64,000 nucleotides of DNA from DATBGE01 sp036558125 (GCA_036558125.1 DATBGE010000143.1:1-64000); one strand, 5' to 3'. Counted from the stretch's first letter, positions 1-8,342 are shown. Numbers and translations: made by a program. The notes: a model not told the origin generated them from the letters alone.

Positions 1-1
1 G

Positions 2-400
2 GAGCCGGATGACCTGCTGCGCTTCGGACTGATCCCCGAGCTGGTTGGCCGGCTCCCGGTTGCGGTGGCTCTGGAGGCCCTGGACGAAGAGGCGCTGGTC
101 CGCATCCTGATCGAGCCCAAGAACGCCCTCACCAAGCAATATCGGAAGTTGTTCGAGATGGAGAACGTGGGCCTCACGTTCGATCCTGATGCACTTCGGG
201 CGGTGGCCCAGAAGGCCCTGAAGCGCGGCACCGGCGCCCGCGGCCTCCGCGCCATCCTCGAACACACCATGACCGACATCATGTTCGACCTCCCCAGCCG
301 GGACGATGTGCGGGAAATCGTGATCACCCGCGAATCGGTCCTCGAGGATCAGCCGCCGCTGGTAGTCACCGAGCGGGCGCGGACGAAACGGGAGGCTTAG
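2..400 (+). CDS. clpX: ATP-dependent Clp protease ATP-binding subunit ClpX, C-terminal part
   Basis: The 132 visible residues are the C-terminal end of the ClpX unfoldase, which feeds substrates to ClpP. The start lies outside the window. Visible signatures are GLIPELVGRLPV at the beginning (end of the large AAA+ domain) and the small-domain sensor-2 motif GTGARGLR, followed by the usual short C-terminal tail. The reading frame is intact to the TAG stop. engB follows on the same strand after a repeat-rich gap. Identification is firm; only the N-terminal zinc finger and the Walker motifs cannot be seen. Confidence 0.95.
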   Translation, partial: EPDDLLRFGLIPELVGRLPVAVALEALDEEALVRILIEPKNALTKQYRKLFEMENVGLTFDPDALRAVAQKALKRGTGARGLRAILEHTMTDIMFDLPSRDDVREIVITRESVLEDQPPLVVTERARTKREA

Positions 401-433
401 GGCGGACAGGGCGAACAGGGCGGACACGGCGGA
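401..433. repeat. Micro-repeat island A (GGGCGGACA words)
   Basis: Immediately after the clpX stop, about four imperfect copies of GGGCGGACA run in tandem towards engB. No complementary right arm is seen, so this is a one-armed island. The same word recurs in island K upstream of glmM, 32 kb away. Confidence 0.7.
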
Positions 434-484
434 CGAGCCTTGGACTTCATGACCGCCATGACCGACCCGCCCGCCCCGACCGCC

Positions 485-1093
485 ATGCACCGATCCTCCC
501 CGCTGGCTCAACTTCCCATCGAGTTCATCGGCAGCTTCCCGGACCCCCTGGTCCGGCTGGAGACGCCGCTTCCTGAAATAGCATTCCTTGGCCGTTCCAA
601 CGTCGGCAAGTCGAGCCTGCTGAACGCGCTCGTCGGCCGGCGCAAACTGGCGCGGGTGAGCGCATCGCCCGGGAAGACCACGTTGCTGAACGTGTTCCGG
701 CTGCCCACGCTGTACTTGATCGATCTGCCGGGCTACGGCTATGCCCGGGCTTCGCACAGCGACCGCGCGGGATTCGCCAGCTTGATCAAGGGCGTGCTGA
801 CCCGCCGGACCACCCTGACCGGCGTCGTCTGGCTGCTCGACATCCGGCACCTTCCGTCGAAGGAAGACAGGGAGTACGGCGGGTTGCTCGCGGAACGAGG
901 CATCCCGCTGCTGGTGGCCCTCACCAAGTCGGACAAGCTCAATCGGGGAGCGCGGGGAGAGCGGCTCCGGGAGCTGGCGAAGGCGCTGGAGGTCCCGGAG
1001 GCCCAGTTCGAGCTTACCAGCAGCAGCACCGGACTGGGCATTGCGGAGCTGGGCGAGAGCGTTCTCGCCGCGACAGCCACGGAGGCACGATGA
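485..1093 (+). CDS. engB: Ribosome biogenesis GTP-binding protein EngB (YihA/YsxC)
   Basis: A TRAFAC-class GTPase needed for large ribosomal subunit assembly. All G motifs are visible: GRSNVGKS (G1), the Thr of GKTTLLN (G2), DLPGYGYA (G3), TKSDK (G4) and TSSSTGLG (G5). Starting at the ATG at 485 gives 202 residues and about 29 residues before the LPEIAF strand, which is the usual family layout. In-frame starts also exist at 440 (TTG), 449 and 458, but these read through sequence next to the upstream repeat. The 3' end overlaps the next gene by ATGA. Confidence 0.93.
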   Translation: MHRSSPLAQLPIEFIGSFPDPLVRLETPLPEIAFLGRSNVGKSSLLNALVGRRKLARVSASPGKTTLLNVFRLPTLYLIDLPGYGYARASHSDRAGFASLIKGVLTRRTTLTGVVWLLDIRHLPSKEDREYGGLLAERGIPLLVALTKSDKLNRGARGERLRELAKALEVPEAQFELTSSSTGLGIAELGESVLAATATEAR

Positions 1094-1737
1094 ACAAAGC
1101 TTGGTTGGTGATTACCGCGTCCCTGACGATGGCCTGCGCCGGCGCTTCTCACGCTCACGCCCAGAGCGGGGAGGTGAGTGTTGCCGGTGGTGATCTTCCT
1201 CCGCCGGGCTACGGCACCCTGAGCCAGGACGACATCTCGATCCGCTTCAACGCCGGCGACCTCGATATCCGCATGGTGCCGCTCGACCAGCGGGTAATGC
1301 GCCTGCTGGGACCGGACGTTTACGCCTCGCTCAACAAGCTAACGATGGACCGCAAAGCGTCGATCGATTCGGTGGCGGCACTGGGAGGGACTTCGGATCC
1401 CGGGCTGATGCTGGTGAGCTTCTTCGGGCTGAGAGATGGCGTGCGTTTCGAGCCGCTCAACGTCTTCGTGGTGATCCGCAACCAGGTCGTCCAGCCGATC
1501 GGCATGGTCCCCTTCACCGCCTCGATCACCAACCGGCAACTCGACACTCGGCAGCAGGCCACGGCGATCATGGTCTACAACACGCCGATACCCGTCTACG
1601 AGAGCTTCGGCGTCGCCTACGGCGTCATCGTGGTGCCGAACGCCTGGCAAAACCAACTCTCCCGGGTGCAACGGGAGCGGACCCGTGTCATGACAAAGGT
1701 GAGGCAGGGGCAGGTGGACAGCGCGAAGGCGCCGTGA
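1090..1737 (+). CDS. Secreted protein of unknown function
   Basis: A 215-residue protein beginning with a clear Sec signal peptide (basic MNKAW, hydrophobic stretch, AHAQ cleavage-like site near residue 25). The mature part has no motif I recognise. It is rich in beta-strand-like segments and contains a region on maximal effects such as DGVRFEPLNVFVVIRNQ that looks like a folded periplasmic domain. Its ATG overlaps the engB stop by 4 nt, so translation is probably coupled. The function cannot be inferred from that neighbour. Confidence 0.75.
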   Translation: MNKAWLVITASLTMACAGASHAHAQSGEVSVAGGDLPPPGYGTLSQDDISIRFNAGDLDIRMVPLDQRVMRLLGPDVYASLNKLTMDRKASIDSVAALGGTSDPGLMLVSFFGLRDGVRFEPLNVFVVIRNQVVQPIGMVPFTASITNRQLDTRQQATAIMVYNTPIPVYESFGVAYGVIVVPNAWQNQLSRVQRERTRVMTKVRQGQVDSAKAP

Positions 1738-1743
1738 GACGAA

Positions 1744-2121
1744 AACGGGGAACAGGGAACGGGGAATTCGAAGAAATTTGGTTGGTGATGCGTTAATCGG
1801 GTGGCCAAAGCCCCATGGGTTTCGCTAGTCTGGTTTAATGCGAGATCATCGGTCCCTGAAAGCATGGCAGGAGGCTCGGCAGGTCTGTCTCGGCGTACTC
1901 ACCATTTCCAAAGACCATTGGGAACCGTGGGCTGCCGCGTTGTTCTCGCAGCTCCAAAGGGCTTCACTATCTGTGCAGCTGAATATCGCAGAGGGAGCGA
2001 CGTTTGGCCGCGGGGCGACCTACGCGCGGCACTTGGGAATTGCTATGGATCGCCCCTTCAATTCTTCGAGCTGAACCCCTAGTTACCTTGGGGCCGCTCT
2101 ACCCGTTCCCTGTTCCCCGTT
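1744..2121. repeat. Island B: perfect 20-bp inverted repeat flanking a four-helix-bundle gene remnant
   Basis: The left arm at 1744-1763 (AACGGGGAACAGGGAACGGG) is the exact reverse complement of 2102-2121. The arms consist of GGGAAC/GGGGAAC words. Between them lies the decayed gene at 1838-2082. The right arm overlaps the 3' end of apbE, which encodes an unusual Gly/Thr/Glu tail there. Confidence 0.85.
1838..2082 (+). pseudogene. Four-helix-bundle protein (23S rRNA IVS / Avd-like), frameshifted and truncated
   Basis: The frame from the ATG at 1838 encodes RSLKAWQEA, then SQLQRASLSVQLNIAEG, then a segment ending HLGIA, which are the hallmark helices of the four-helix-bundle family (Pfam 23S_rRNA_IVP; related to Avd of diversity-generating retroelements). 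After HLGIA the frame goes off-family and stops at 2074. The neighbouring frame from 2044 continues as YGSPLQFFEL, the expected next helix, before a TAG at 2080-2082. A single-base deletion near 2043 explains this. The protein would normally be about 115-125 residues, so the last helix is also missing. The ATG has no obvious Shine-Dalgarno sequence. Confidence 0.75.
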
Positions 2122-3102
2122 CCCGGTTCCCGCAGTTGGTCGATCTCCCCACCACTTCTCGACGCCCTTAAACTCCCTCCCCGCCACCAACATCGCGGTA
2201 GACAGCACGTCCGCATCGATTCCGCTCCTCGCCTGGACACTGACCTGCACCCTGCGGTCGGCGGGATACCCGGTCGCAGGATCCATCACGTGACCGCGAA
2301 CCGTGGAGCCGTAGCGCACGACCGACATCGTGTTGGCACTCGTCGCGAGCGCGCGGTCCCGAAGCAACCCGGCCGGCCGGGCGGGCCCTGAGCTGCTCGG
2401 ATCGGCGAGATCCACCCGCCAGCCCTCCTCTCCCGGCGGGGCCCCCAGCGCGATGCAGTCGCCGCTCACATCGAGGAAGGCTCGCTCGACTCCGCAGGTC
2501 CGCAGCACCCTCGCCGCCCGATCCAGACCATAGCCCACCCCGATTCCGCCGAGGTCGAGCTGAGTGACGACGGAGGGGAGGGTGACCCGGGCTCCCTCGA
2601 TCCGCACCACGCTGGCTCGGACCGCCTTCTCTGCTTCCCGAAGCTCCATAGCACCGGGCGGGGCCTTCCTGGGGTCCCGGAAACCCCAGACCCGCATCAA
2701 CGGCTCGACCGCGACATCGAACGCCCCGCCCGTCGTCGTCCGCGCGCGAGCCGCTGCGATGAGTACCTCGAGCAGGTCACGATCCACCTTCATCGGCGCC
2801 TTGCCGGCGTGCCGATTCAGCTCGGAGAGGTCGCTCGCGTCATCGAACCGGGAGAGACGCCCCTCGACTCGGCGCAACTCCTCCAGTGCCTTGGCCGCAG
2901 CTTCAAGGCCGGCAGTCTCCGACTCATGGAACAGCATCAGGTGAACCGGCTGCCCCATCGCCCAGGACCAGCGTTCCAGGAGGCGGGAGGGCGGATAGGC
3001 GGGAAGGCGGAAGGGGCCATTCAACGGCTTAACCGCCGTACCGCCCAACCGCCCTACCGCCATCACCGATCCCAGCATCGACACGAAGTCCCGCCGGTTC
3101 AC
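2083..3102 (-). CDS. apbE: FAD:protein FMN transferase ApbE
   Basis: ApbE attaches FMN through a phosphoester bond to a Thr of target flavoproteins in the periplasm. The 339-residue protein has an N-terminal Tat/Sec-like start (VNRRDFV followed by a hydrophobic segment), SRFDDASDLSELNRHAG, TGGAFDVAVEPL and the GGIGVGYGLDRAARVL region, followed by DVSGD and HVMDPATGYP near the active site. The GTG at 3102 was chosen because it overlaps the upstream stop (GTGA) with a GGTGGAG ribosome site. The last ~17 residues are encoded by the repeat of island B. Its probable substrate is encoded two genes upstream in the same operon. Confidence 0.93.
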   Translation of the reverse strand: MNRRDFVSMLGSVMAVGRLGGTAVKPLNGPFRLPAYPPSRLLERWSWAMGQPVHLMLFHESETAGLEAAAKALEELRRVEGRLSRFDDASDLSELNRHAGKAPMKVDRDLLEVLIAAARARTTTGGAFDVAVEPLMRVWGFRDPRKAPPGAMELREAEKAVRASVVRIEGARVTLPSVVTQLDLGGIGVGYGLDRAARVLRTCGVERAFLDVSGDCIALGAPPGEEGWRVDLADPSSSGPARPAGLLRDRALATSANTMSVVRYGSTVRGHVMDPATGYPADRRVQVSVQARSGIDADVLSTAMLVAGREFKGVEKWWGDRPTAGTGNGEQGTGRAAPR

Positions 3103-3605
3103 GTCTGCTCCACCAGATGAAGTTCGGTGAGGATCAGAAAGCTCTGGACATAGAACGTGATCGCCATGATGGTACTCGAGAGCTCCAGCAGCCAACTGAA
3201 CCTCGGATCCACGTAGCGCACCAGCCAGAGGCAGCCGAACGACACCAGCAATGCCACAAACGGCTCCACGATCAGAAAGCGCCTCAAGCGGGGCGAGAGC
3301 CGGGAGCAGAGTGAGACTCCCAGGCCCGAGAACGCAAAGATCACCGCCATGCTCAGGATGTGCGTGTGGGTCAGCGTGAGCATCTCGGCGTACGACTTGG
3401 GAAACTGCATTTCCCCTTCGACCGCGGTGCTGTCGGAGCCGCGGTAGCGCTCGGCGATGCCCGAAGGCGCCATCTGGGTCGTGTGCAGGACGAAAAGCAA
3501 CGCCGTGGTGTAGCCCACGACCTGAACGATGGTGAGCCACCGGGCCAGACTGCGGAATGGCGGGGGGACGTGCCGCCAGAGGAGCTCACTGTTCCTGGAA
3601 TTCAT
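3099..3605 (-). CDS. Four-helix inner-membrane protein of the apbE operon
   Basis: A 168-residue protein with about four hydrophobic helices (around residues 25-45, 80-102, 112-135 and 142-162). His residues occur near membrane boundaries (LHTT, and THTHILS at the start of helix 2), which could bind haem or metal, though this is not shown. I do not recognise the family. The ATG at 3605 overlaps the stop of the FMN-binding gene (ATGA), and its own stop overlaps the apbE GTG, so the three are almost certainly co-translated. A role as membrane electron donor or anchor for the flavoprotein is inferred from context. Confidence 0.75.
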   Translation of the reverse strand: MNSRNSELLWRHVPPPFRSLARWLTIVQVVGYTTALLFVLHTTQMAPSGIAERYRGSDSTAVEGEMQFPKSYAEMLTLTHTHILSMAVIFAFSGLGVSLCSRLSPRLRRFLIVEPFVALLVSFGCLWLVRYVDPRFSWLLELSSTIMAITFYVQSFLILTELHLVEQT

Positions 3606-4114
3606 TGGAGTTTTCCCGCCGCGTGCCACTGAGTGAGATCGGCGACCGCTCTGCGTACGGCCAACGTGACGGAATTCACGCTGATCGTGGCCCCCGAGAT
3701 GGACCGGATGTCGTTCCCGACTTCCATGGGATCCTCTGCCGTCTTGCCGCGGAATTGCTTGCGCCAGGAGTCGTACGCCACTTCGCCGCCGTAGGGCTCG
3801 CGGTAGACCAGGATGTCCACGTCCTTCAGATGATCACCCGGATCCACCGCGACGAGGAACGTGATGGGCTGATCCTTTCCCTTCACGTTCCGGACGACAG
3901 CGTAACCCAACAACGAATCGGCCCGCTCCACTCGAAGGACCGGCGCATCCTCGACCCGGACCGTGTCGGCGACGGCTCCATCACCGAACACCCGGGCGAG
4001 ACTCGCCTGGACCTTCTTGGGAGGGGCGTCCTGGGACGTGAGACGTGAGACGTGGGACGTGAGAAGAATGAGCAGCCCCATGATCAGGCTGCGGCATGCG
4101 AGCGAAGGATTCAT
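3602..4114 (-). CDS. Exported FMN-binding domain protein (NqrC/RnfG-type)
   Basis: A 170-residue protein with a signal peptide (MNPSLACRSLIMGLLILLTS) and a C-terminal FMN-binding domain. The motif SISGATISVNSV near residues 138-150 contains the SGAT Thr to which ApbE links FMN in NqrC, RnfG and related proteins. A DSWRKQFRGK segment precedes it, as in that family. Co-transcription with apbE supports covalent flavinylation. The predicted role is periplasmic electron transfer. The part of the signal peptide after residue 18 is encoded by tandem GACGTGA repeats (4033-4063). Confidence 0.88.
   Translation of the reverse strand: MNPSLACRSLIMGLLILLTSHVSRLTSQDAPPKKVQASLARVFGDGAVADTVRVEDAPVLRVERADSLLGYAVVRNVKGKDQPITFLVAVDPGDHLKDVDILVYREPYGGEVAYDSWRKQFRGKTAEDPMEVGNDIRSISGATISVNSVTLAVRRAVADLTQWHAAGKLQ
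4033..4063. repeat. Micro-repeat C (GGGACGTGA words) inside the signal-peptide region
   Basis: Four tandem copies of G(G)GACGTGA lie within the beginning of the FMN-binding gene, encoding TSHVSRLTSQ at the end of its signal peptide. The words resemble the intergenic islands elsewhere in the window but have no complementary arm. Confidence 0.65.
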
Positions 4115-4123
4115 AGCCTCACG

Positions 4124-5251
4124 TCAGAATTGGTATCCCACGCCCAGCGCCAGGACCTCGTTCTCCCCGACTCCCGCCTGGTTGTCGCGCAGCTGGTAGT
4201 CAGCCTTGAAGGCGACATTCCAGAGTGGCTTGTACGTCAGGCCGAAGGTTGTAATCCGGCGAGCGAGGGTGGGATCGTCCGGCGTCCCCGCAGCCGCCTT
4301 GGCCTGAGTGTCGTAGTGGTCATACCGCACGAATGCGTTGAGCCGCTGGCTCGACCTGGGAGCAACGAACGAGAGCAGATTGTACGCGCCCTCGACGTAG
4401 CCTCCCGCGATCCGCCGGCCGACGCCCTGTCCATAGACCGCGTTGATCTTGTCCGCGTCGTAGACCTCGATTGTGCCCCCGACAGCGCGCAAGGCGAACG
4501 GTCCGTGATCGAAGCGGGCGTCGCCCGTGAGTACCAGAACCGGAGCGTCGAATGCGCCGGTGCCCAGGCCGGGGACCTGGTTGGCCGTGCCACCATACCA
4601 GAACGAACCGCCGACCTTGAGCCCCGCCTGGGCATACTCCATCCGACCGGTGAACGAGGGGTTGGCAAAGCTGGCCTCCTTCCCCTCCTGCCGGCCCTCA
4701 CGGATGCCCTCTTCCGCCGTGAATCCCTCGGCTTTGAGTCCGTTCACCAGGAAGACCCGGTAACTGAGTCCGGTGACTCCGGGAATCTGTCCCACGGCTC
4801 CGACGCCGATGTCACGCCACGTGGTAGGAATGACATCGTTATCGAAGTCGGGCCGCTCGACCCCGTTGAAGCTGGGTGGCTCGTGAGTCTCGTTGATGAT
4901 GCCGATCGGTGGGAGCAGGAGCCCGGTCCGCAGCGTGAACGCATTGGAGAACCGGTAGTCCAGATACGCTTGCTCCAGCGCTACCTCGCCGCCCGATTCT
5001 CCGCCTTCAATCTTGGTGTCCTCCAGCTCCAGCTCGGAATGCAAGGTGATGCGTTCGTTGAATGCATAGCCCGCGTAAATAACGAAGCGCTTCACGTTTA
5101 CCAGGCCCGGAGTGTCGGGACCGGTGAAGTTGGTGTAGTGGACTTCTCCATACCCGCCGATGGTGAGCTTGCCGGATTCGTCCTGAGCGGAGAGCTGGTC
5201 CCAGGGGAGCAGGCAGAGCGCTATAGCCCCGATGCGGACAATCAAGTTCAT
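4124..5251 (-). CDS. Outer-membrane porin-like beta-barrel protein
   Basis: A 375-residue protein with a signal peptide cut near LSAQD, alternating beta-strand pattern throughout, a phosphate-selective-porin-like strand (LEQAYLDYRFSNAFTLRTGLLLPPIG) and a C-terminal GVGYQF ending in Phe, the standard outer-membrane assembly signal. The ATG at 5251 is preferred over a TTG at 5260. It is the first gene of the leftward operon and lies 9 nt before the FMN-binding gene. A Fur-box-like palindrome lies 24 bp upstream. The substrate is unknown; iron- or electron-transfer-linked function is inferred from regulation and neighbours. Confidence 0.85.
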   Translation of the reverse strand: MNLIVRIGAIALCLLPWDQLSAQDESGKLTIGGYGEVHYTNFTGPDTPGLVNVKRFVIYAGYAFNERITLHSELELEDTKIEGGESGGEVALEQAYLDYRFSNAFTLRTGLLLPPIGIINETHEPPSFNGVERPDFDNDVIPTTWRDIGVGAVGQIPGVTGLSYRVFLVNGLKAEGFTAEEGIREGRQEGKEASFANPSFTGRMEYAQAGLKVGGSFWYGGTANQVPGLGTGAFDAPVLVLTGDARFDHGPFALRAVGGTIEVYDADKINAVYGQGVGRRIAGGYVEGAYNLLSFVAPRSSQRLNAFVRYDHYDTQAKAAAGTPDDPTLARRITTFGLTYKPLWNVAFKADYQLRDNQAGVGENEVLALGVGYQF

Positions 5252-5274
5252 GAGTGACAATGGGAAAGATTAGT

Positions 5275-5289
5275 TGAGAACGATTATCA
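5275..5289. promoter_or_regulatory. Putative Fur box upstream of the porin-apbE operon
   Basis: TGAGAACGATTATCA matches the 7-1-7 Fur consensus (TGATAAT-N-ATTATCA) at 12 of 14 defined positions, with a perfect right half. It lies in the 161-bp divergent gap, 24 bp upstream of the porin ATG, where a bound repressor would block transcription. Confidence 0.6.
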
Positions 5290-5412
5290 GATAGAACTCT
5301 GACTAGTTTAGTCCCCTTTTGTCGGTTCGTCAACCAGATTTCCCCCTGGTACCACGGTTCACGTTTCCTCGGACGGGCCGAACAGCTAGACTCTGTTGAT
5401 CACGGAGGATCT

Positions 5413-6264
5413 ATGGCCTACCTGCCCCTGCGCGGAGTCGAAATAGCGGCTCCCGCGGCCCGGCTGTACGACGATTGGCTCGCCGCACTCGACGCCGAGC
5501 TGTCTGCGCCCGGTGCCGACTGGTATCGGATCGCTCGCGACGTGCTGTTCGATATCTGGTATCCCGGTCATGCCGACTACGATGGGATGGTCGCCGATAC
5601 GAAGCTTCCTGCGGCCAGCCGCGTCGCGCTTCTGGGGCTGGATCCGAACAACATCACGCTGGAACCCGAGTACTACGGAGACGTGGACGCGCCGCGCTTT
5701 GCGCGAGTGAAGCCGCTCCTCTGGCTCTGGTACTCCTTCGATCGCTCTCCCCTGGGCGCACAGCACGTGTACCTCGGCATCCGGTTCCGCCGCCTGCTGG
5801 CGCCCCGGATCTTTGCCCGCTGTGGGGAGAACTTCAAATGCTTCCATAACGTCGAGTTTTCCTACGGCTACAACCTCGAGGTGGGAGACAACGTGGTGGT
5901 TCATCGCCACGTGCTCCTCGACGACCGGGGCGGCATTACGCTGGGGAACCGGGTCAGCATCTCGGATTACGCCAACATCTACAGCCACACCCACAGCATC
6001 GTGGAACAGCGGGAGGTGACCAACGCACGCACCGTGATCGAGGACGACGTGCGGATCACCTACCACGCGACGGTGCTCGCCGGAGTCCGGGTGCGAGCCA
6101 ACGCCATGGTAGGTGCAATGGCACTCGCCACAAAGGACGTCCGGTCCTACCACGTCAACGTCGGGATTCCCGCCAAATCGGTTCGGGTCAAGCCGAATGC
6201 ACCGCCCGAGGCCTACGTGACGGAGCGGGTTGGCGGTCGGCACCCCGGGGAGCCGTCTCGCTGA
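5413..6264 (+). CDS. Left-handed beta-helix (hexapeptide) acyltransferase
   Basis: A 283-residue protein. The first ~120 residues are helical and unfamiliar. The C-terminal part (about 135-265) has hexapeptide repeats such as VGDNVVVHRHVLLDDRGGITLGNRVSISDYANIYSHTH, including the catalytic-type His pair SHTHS, and ends with GIPAKSVRVK, as in maltose/galactoside O-acetyltransferases. The substrate is unknown; sugar or phospholipid acylation are options. A GGAGG ribosome site precedes the ATG. Its stop overlaps the proposed start of the sensor kinase gene. Confidence 0.85.
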   Translation: MAYLPLRGVEIAAPAARLYDDWLAALDAELSAPGADWYRIARDVLFDIWYPGHADYDGMVADTKLPAASRVALLGLDPNNITLEPEYYGDVDAPRFARVKPLLWLWYSFDRSPLGAQHVYLGIRFRRLLAPRIFARCGENFKCFHNVEFSYGYNLEVGDNVVVHRHVLLDDRGGITLGNRVSISDYANIYSHTHSIVEQREVTNARTVIEDDVRITYHATVLAGVRVRANAMVGAMALATKDVRSYHVNVGIPAKSVRVKPNAPPEAYVTERVGGRHPGEPSR

Positions 6265-8342
6265 CCGCGGGCATTCTCGTCCTTCTGCTCCTGGTCGTCG
6301 CACTGGGACTGGCCGTTTCCCTGGTGCGATCGCGCCGTCGTTCCCTCGCCCTGGAGCAGGACCGGAGGCAACTCGCCCTCCAGCTCGACCGCCGCATCAA
6401 CGAGATTTTCTCGCTTCAGGAATTGAGCTACGTGCTGGCCGAGTCGCTTCAGCTGGAGCGAGTGGTCGAGCAGGTGGTGCGCTACACCATGCGGTTCCTT
6501 CAGGCCGATGGCGCCATCGTCATCCTGGCGGCGGAAGATGGCAGCAGCCTGATGGTGGCCGGCGCCGAGGGCTCGCTCTCCGCGCTGAACGGCCAGCGGC
6601 TGGCTGCCGATGACGCGACGCTGGTCATGCGGGCGCTGCAGAACGAGCGGATCGAGGTCGAGCAGGATGTCTCGGGCGACGGTGTCCTTCTGATCGGCGA
6701 TGCCAGGGCCCGGATCGCCGCGGCGGCTCCGCTCCGGGCGCACGGATTTGCGATGGGCGCGCTCGCGGTAGCCGGCCATCGCACGGGAACCTTCAGTCCC
6801 GAGGATCTCTGGCTCCTGTCCACCGTCACGACCCACGTCGCGGTAGTGATGGCCAACAGCCGGCTGTTTGAAATGGTGCGTCAGGCGAAGGAAGAGTGGG
6901 AAACCGCGTTCAACTCCCTCGCCGAAGGCATCGCCGTTGTGGACGAGAAAGGCAGGATCAGCCGCGCCAATCGCGCCTTCGCTCGGATGCTCGATTCGGC
7001 TTTGCCTACGCTGATCGGCCGGAACTTCTGGCCCACGGTGGTGGGAGACAGCGAAGGACCCGGCGATCTCTTCGCCGCAGCAAGCCGGGGCGAACGTCCC
7101 TCGCCGGTCATGGTCCGGAGCGAAGTTCTACACCGCATGCTCCGACTCACCGCGGCTCCCCTCTCTGAGCCGCTGGACGGTACGGCGACCGTCATCCTCA
7201 TCGAAGATGTGACGGAGCAGCGAGCACTCGAGGCCCAACTCATCCAGAACGAAAAGCTGGCCGCGGTGGGACAGCTGGTCTCCGGAGTTGCCCACGAGCT
7301 CAACAACCCGCTCACCTCGATCGCGGGACTTTCGGAGTTCCTCCTGGAGCGAAAGGACCTGCGGGCAAGCGATCGGGAGCACCTGCGGGTGGTTCACGAG
7401 CAGGCCGCGCGTGCCGGCCTCATCGTGCAGAATCTGCTGACCTTCGCCCGGAAGGACACGCCCGAGGCGGCCGGCGTAGACCTGAACACGGTGGTGGAAC
7501 GTACCGCCCTTCTCGTGGCCTACGACCTCAGGCTCCGCGGTATCGACCTGGACCAGAAGCTGAGCCGCGAAGAGATCAGCGTGAAGGGAAACCGCTACGA
7601 GTTGCAGCAGGTGCTGTTGAACCTGCTGACCAACGCGACCCACGCGATCTCCCGGCAGCACGCCGACGCGCCACGCCGAATCACCGTCGAGACCTTGCGG
7701 GACGGCGCGCAGGCCGTGCTGCGGGTGCGAGATACCGGCACCGGCGTGCCCCAGCAACTCGTCTCCCAGCTCTTCACTCCGTTTTTCACCACGAAGGACC
7801 CCGGCGAGGGAACCGGATTGGGGCTCTCGATCAGTTACGGGATAGTCGAATCGCACGGCGGCAAGCTGAGCTACGCGCCCGGGCCGGGTGGAGGAGCCGA
7901 ATTCACCGTCTCGCTTCCCTTCCTGGCTGCAGGCGAAGAACCGGCTGTTCAGCCCCCCGGTCTGGAAGGCCTTCCGCGGGGGAAGGCTGGGCGCTCCATT
8001 CTCGTCGTGGATTCGGACCGGGCAGTCCATCGCACGGCGGTGGCGCTGTTCGGCATGGCTGGTCATCGGGTGGTCAGTGTGCTCACCGGCGAAGAGGCGT
8101 TGCCGCTGGCCCAGGAGGGCGAATATGACCTCGTGCTGGCCGATTCTCGCGCGACGACGAACGGGGAAGGCTTCGTGGCCCACCTGCTGGCCGCGCGCCC
8201 GGGATGGAAGAGCCGGCTGGTTCTCACCGTCCCGGCCGATACCAGTTCGGCACAGCTGCAACGCGAGGGATTCAGAGTCGTGGAGCGGCCGATCACCGTG
8301 CGCCAGCTGAGCGACGCGGCGCAGGCCCTGCTCGACGGTTAG
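6261..8342 (+). CDS. Membrane-anchored hybrid sensor histidine kinase (TM-GAF-PAS-HisKA-HATPase-receiver-like)
   Basis: A 693-residue protein if translation begins at CTG 6261. This start overlaps the acyltransferase stop (CTGA), has GGGGAG 8 nt upstream and creates a perfect N-terminal transmembrane helix (LTAGILVLLLLVVALGLAV). The next usable start, GTG at 6324, would remove that helix. Order: TM, coiled linker, GAF (about 55-185), PAS (205-310), HisKA with GVAHELNNPLTS, HATPase with a G1/F box ending GTGLGLSISYG, then a receiver-like domain (560-690). That domain keeps an Asp (VLADSR) but has Arg-Pro instead of the conserved Lys-Pro, so it may be degenerate. Confidence 0.85.
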   Translation: MTAGILVLLLLVVALGLAVSLVRSRRRSLALEQDRRQLALQLDRRINEIFSLQELSYVLAESLQLERVVEQVVRYTMRFLQADGAIVILAAEDGSSLMVAGAEGSLSALNGQRLAADDATLVMRALQNERIEVEQDVSGDGVLLIGDARARIAAAAPLRAHGFAMGALAVAGHRTGTFSPEDLWLLSTVTTHVAVVMANSRLFEMVRQAKEEWETAFNSLAEGIAVVDEKGRISRANRAFARMLDSALPTLIGRNFWPTVVGDSEGPGDLFAAASRGERPSPVMVRSEVLHRMLRLTAAPLSEPLDGTATVILIEDVTEQRALEAQLIQNEKLAAVGQLVSGVAHELNNPLTSIAGLSEFLLERKDLRASDREHLRVVHEQAARAGLIVQNLLTFARKDTPEAAGVDLNTVVERTALLVAYDLRLRGIDLDQKLSREEISVKGNRYELQQVLLNLLTNATHAISRQHADAPRRITVETLRDGAQAVLRVRDTGTGVPQQLVSQLFTPFFTTKDPGEGTGLGLSISYGIVESHGGKLSYAPGPGGGAEFTVSLPFLAAGEEPAVQPPGLEGLPRGKAGRSILVVDSDRAVHRTAVALFGMAGHRVVSVLTGEEALPLAQEGEYDLVLADSRATTNGEGFVAHLLAARPGWKSRLVLTVPADTSSAQLQREGFRVVERPITVRQLSDAAQALLDG

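Noticed and set aside
5386..6303. Minus-strand 305-residue frame opposite the acyltransferase
   Set aside because: The plus-strand frame has hexapeptide repeats and a ribosome site; the minus frame is only a shadow.
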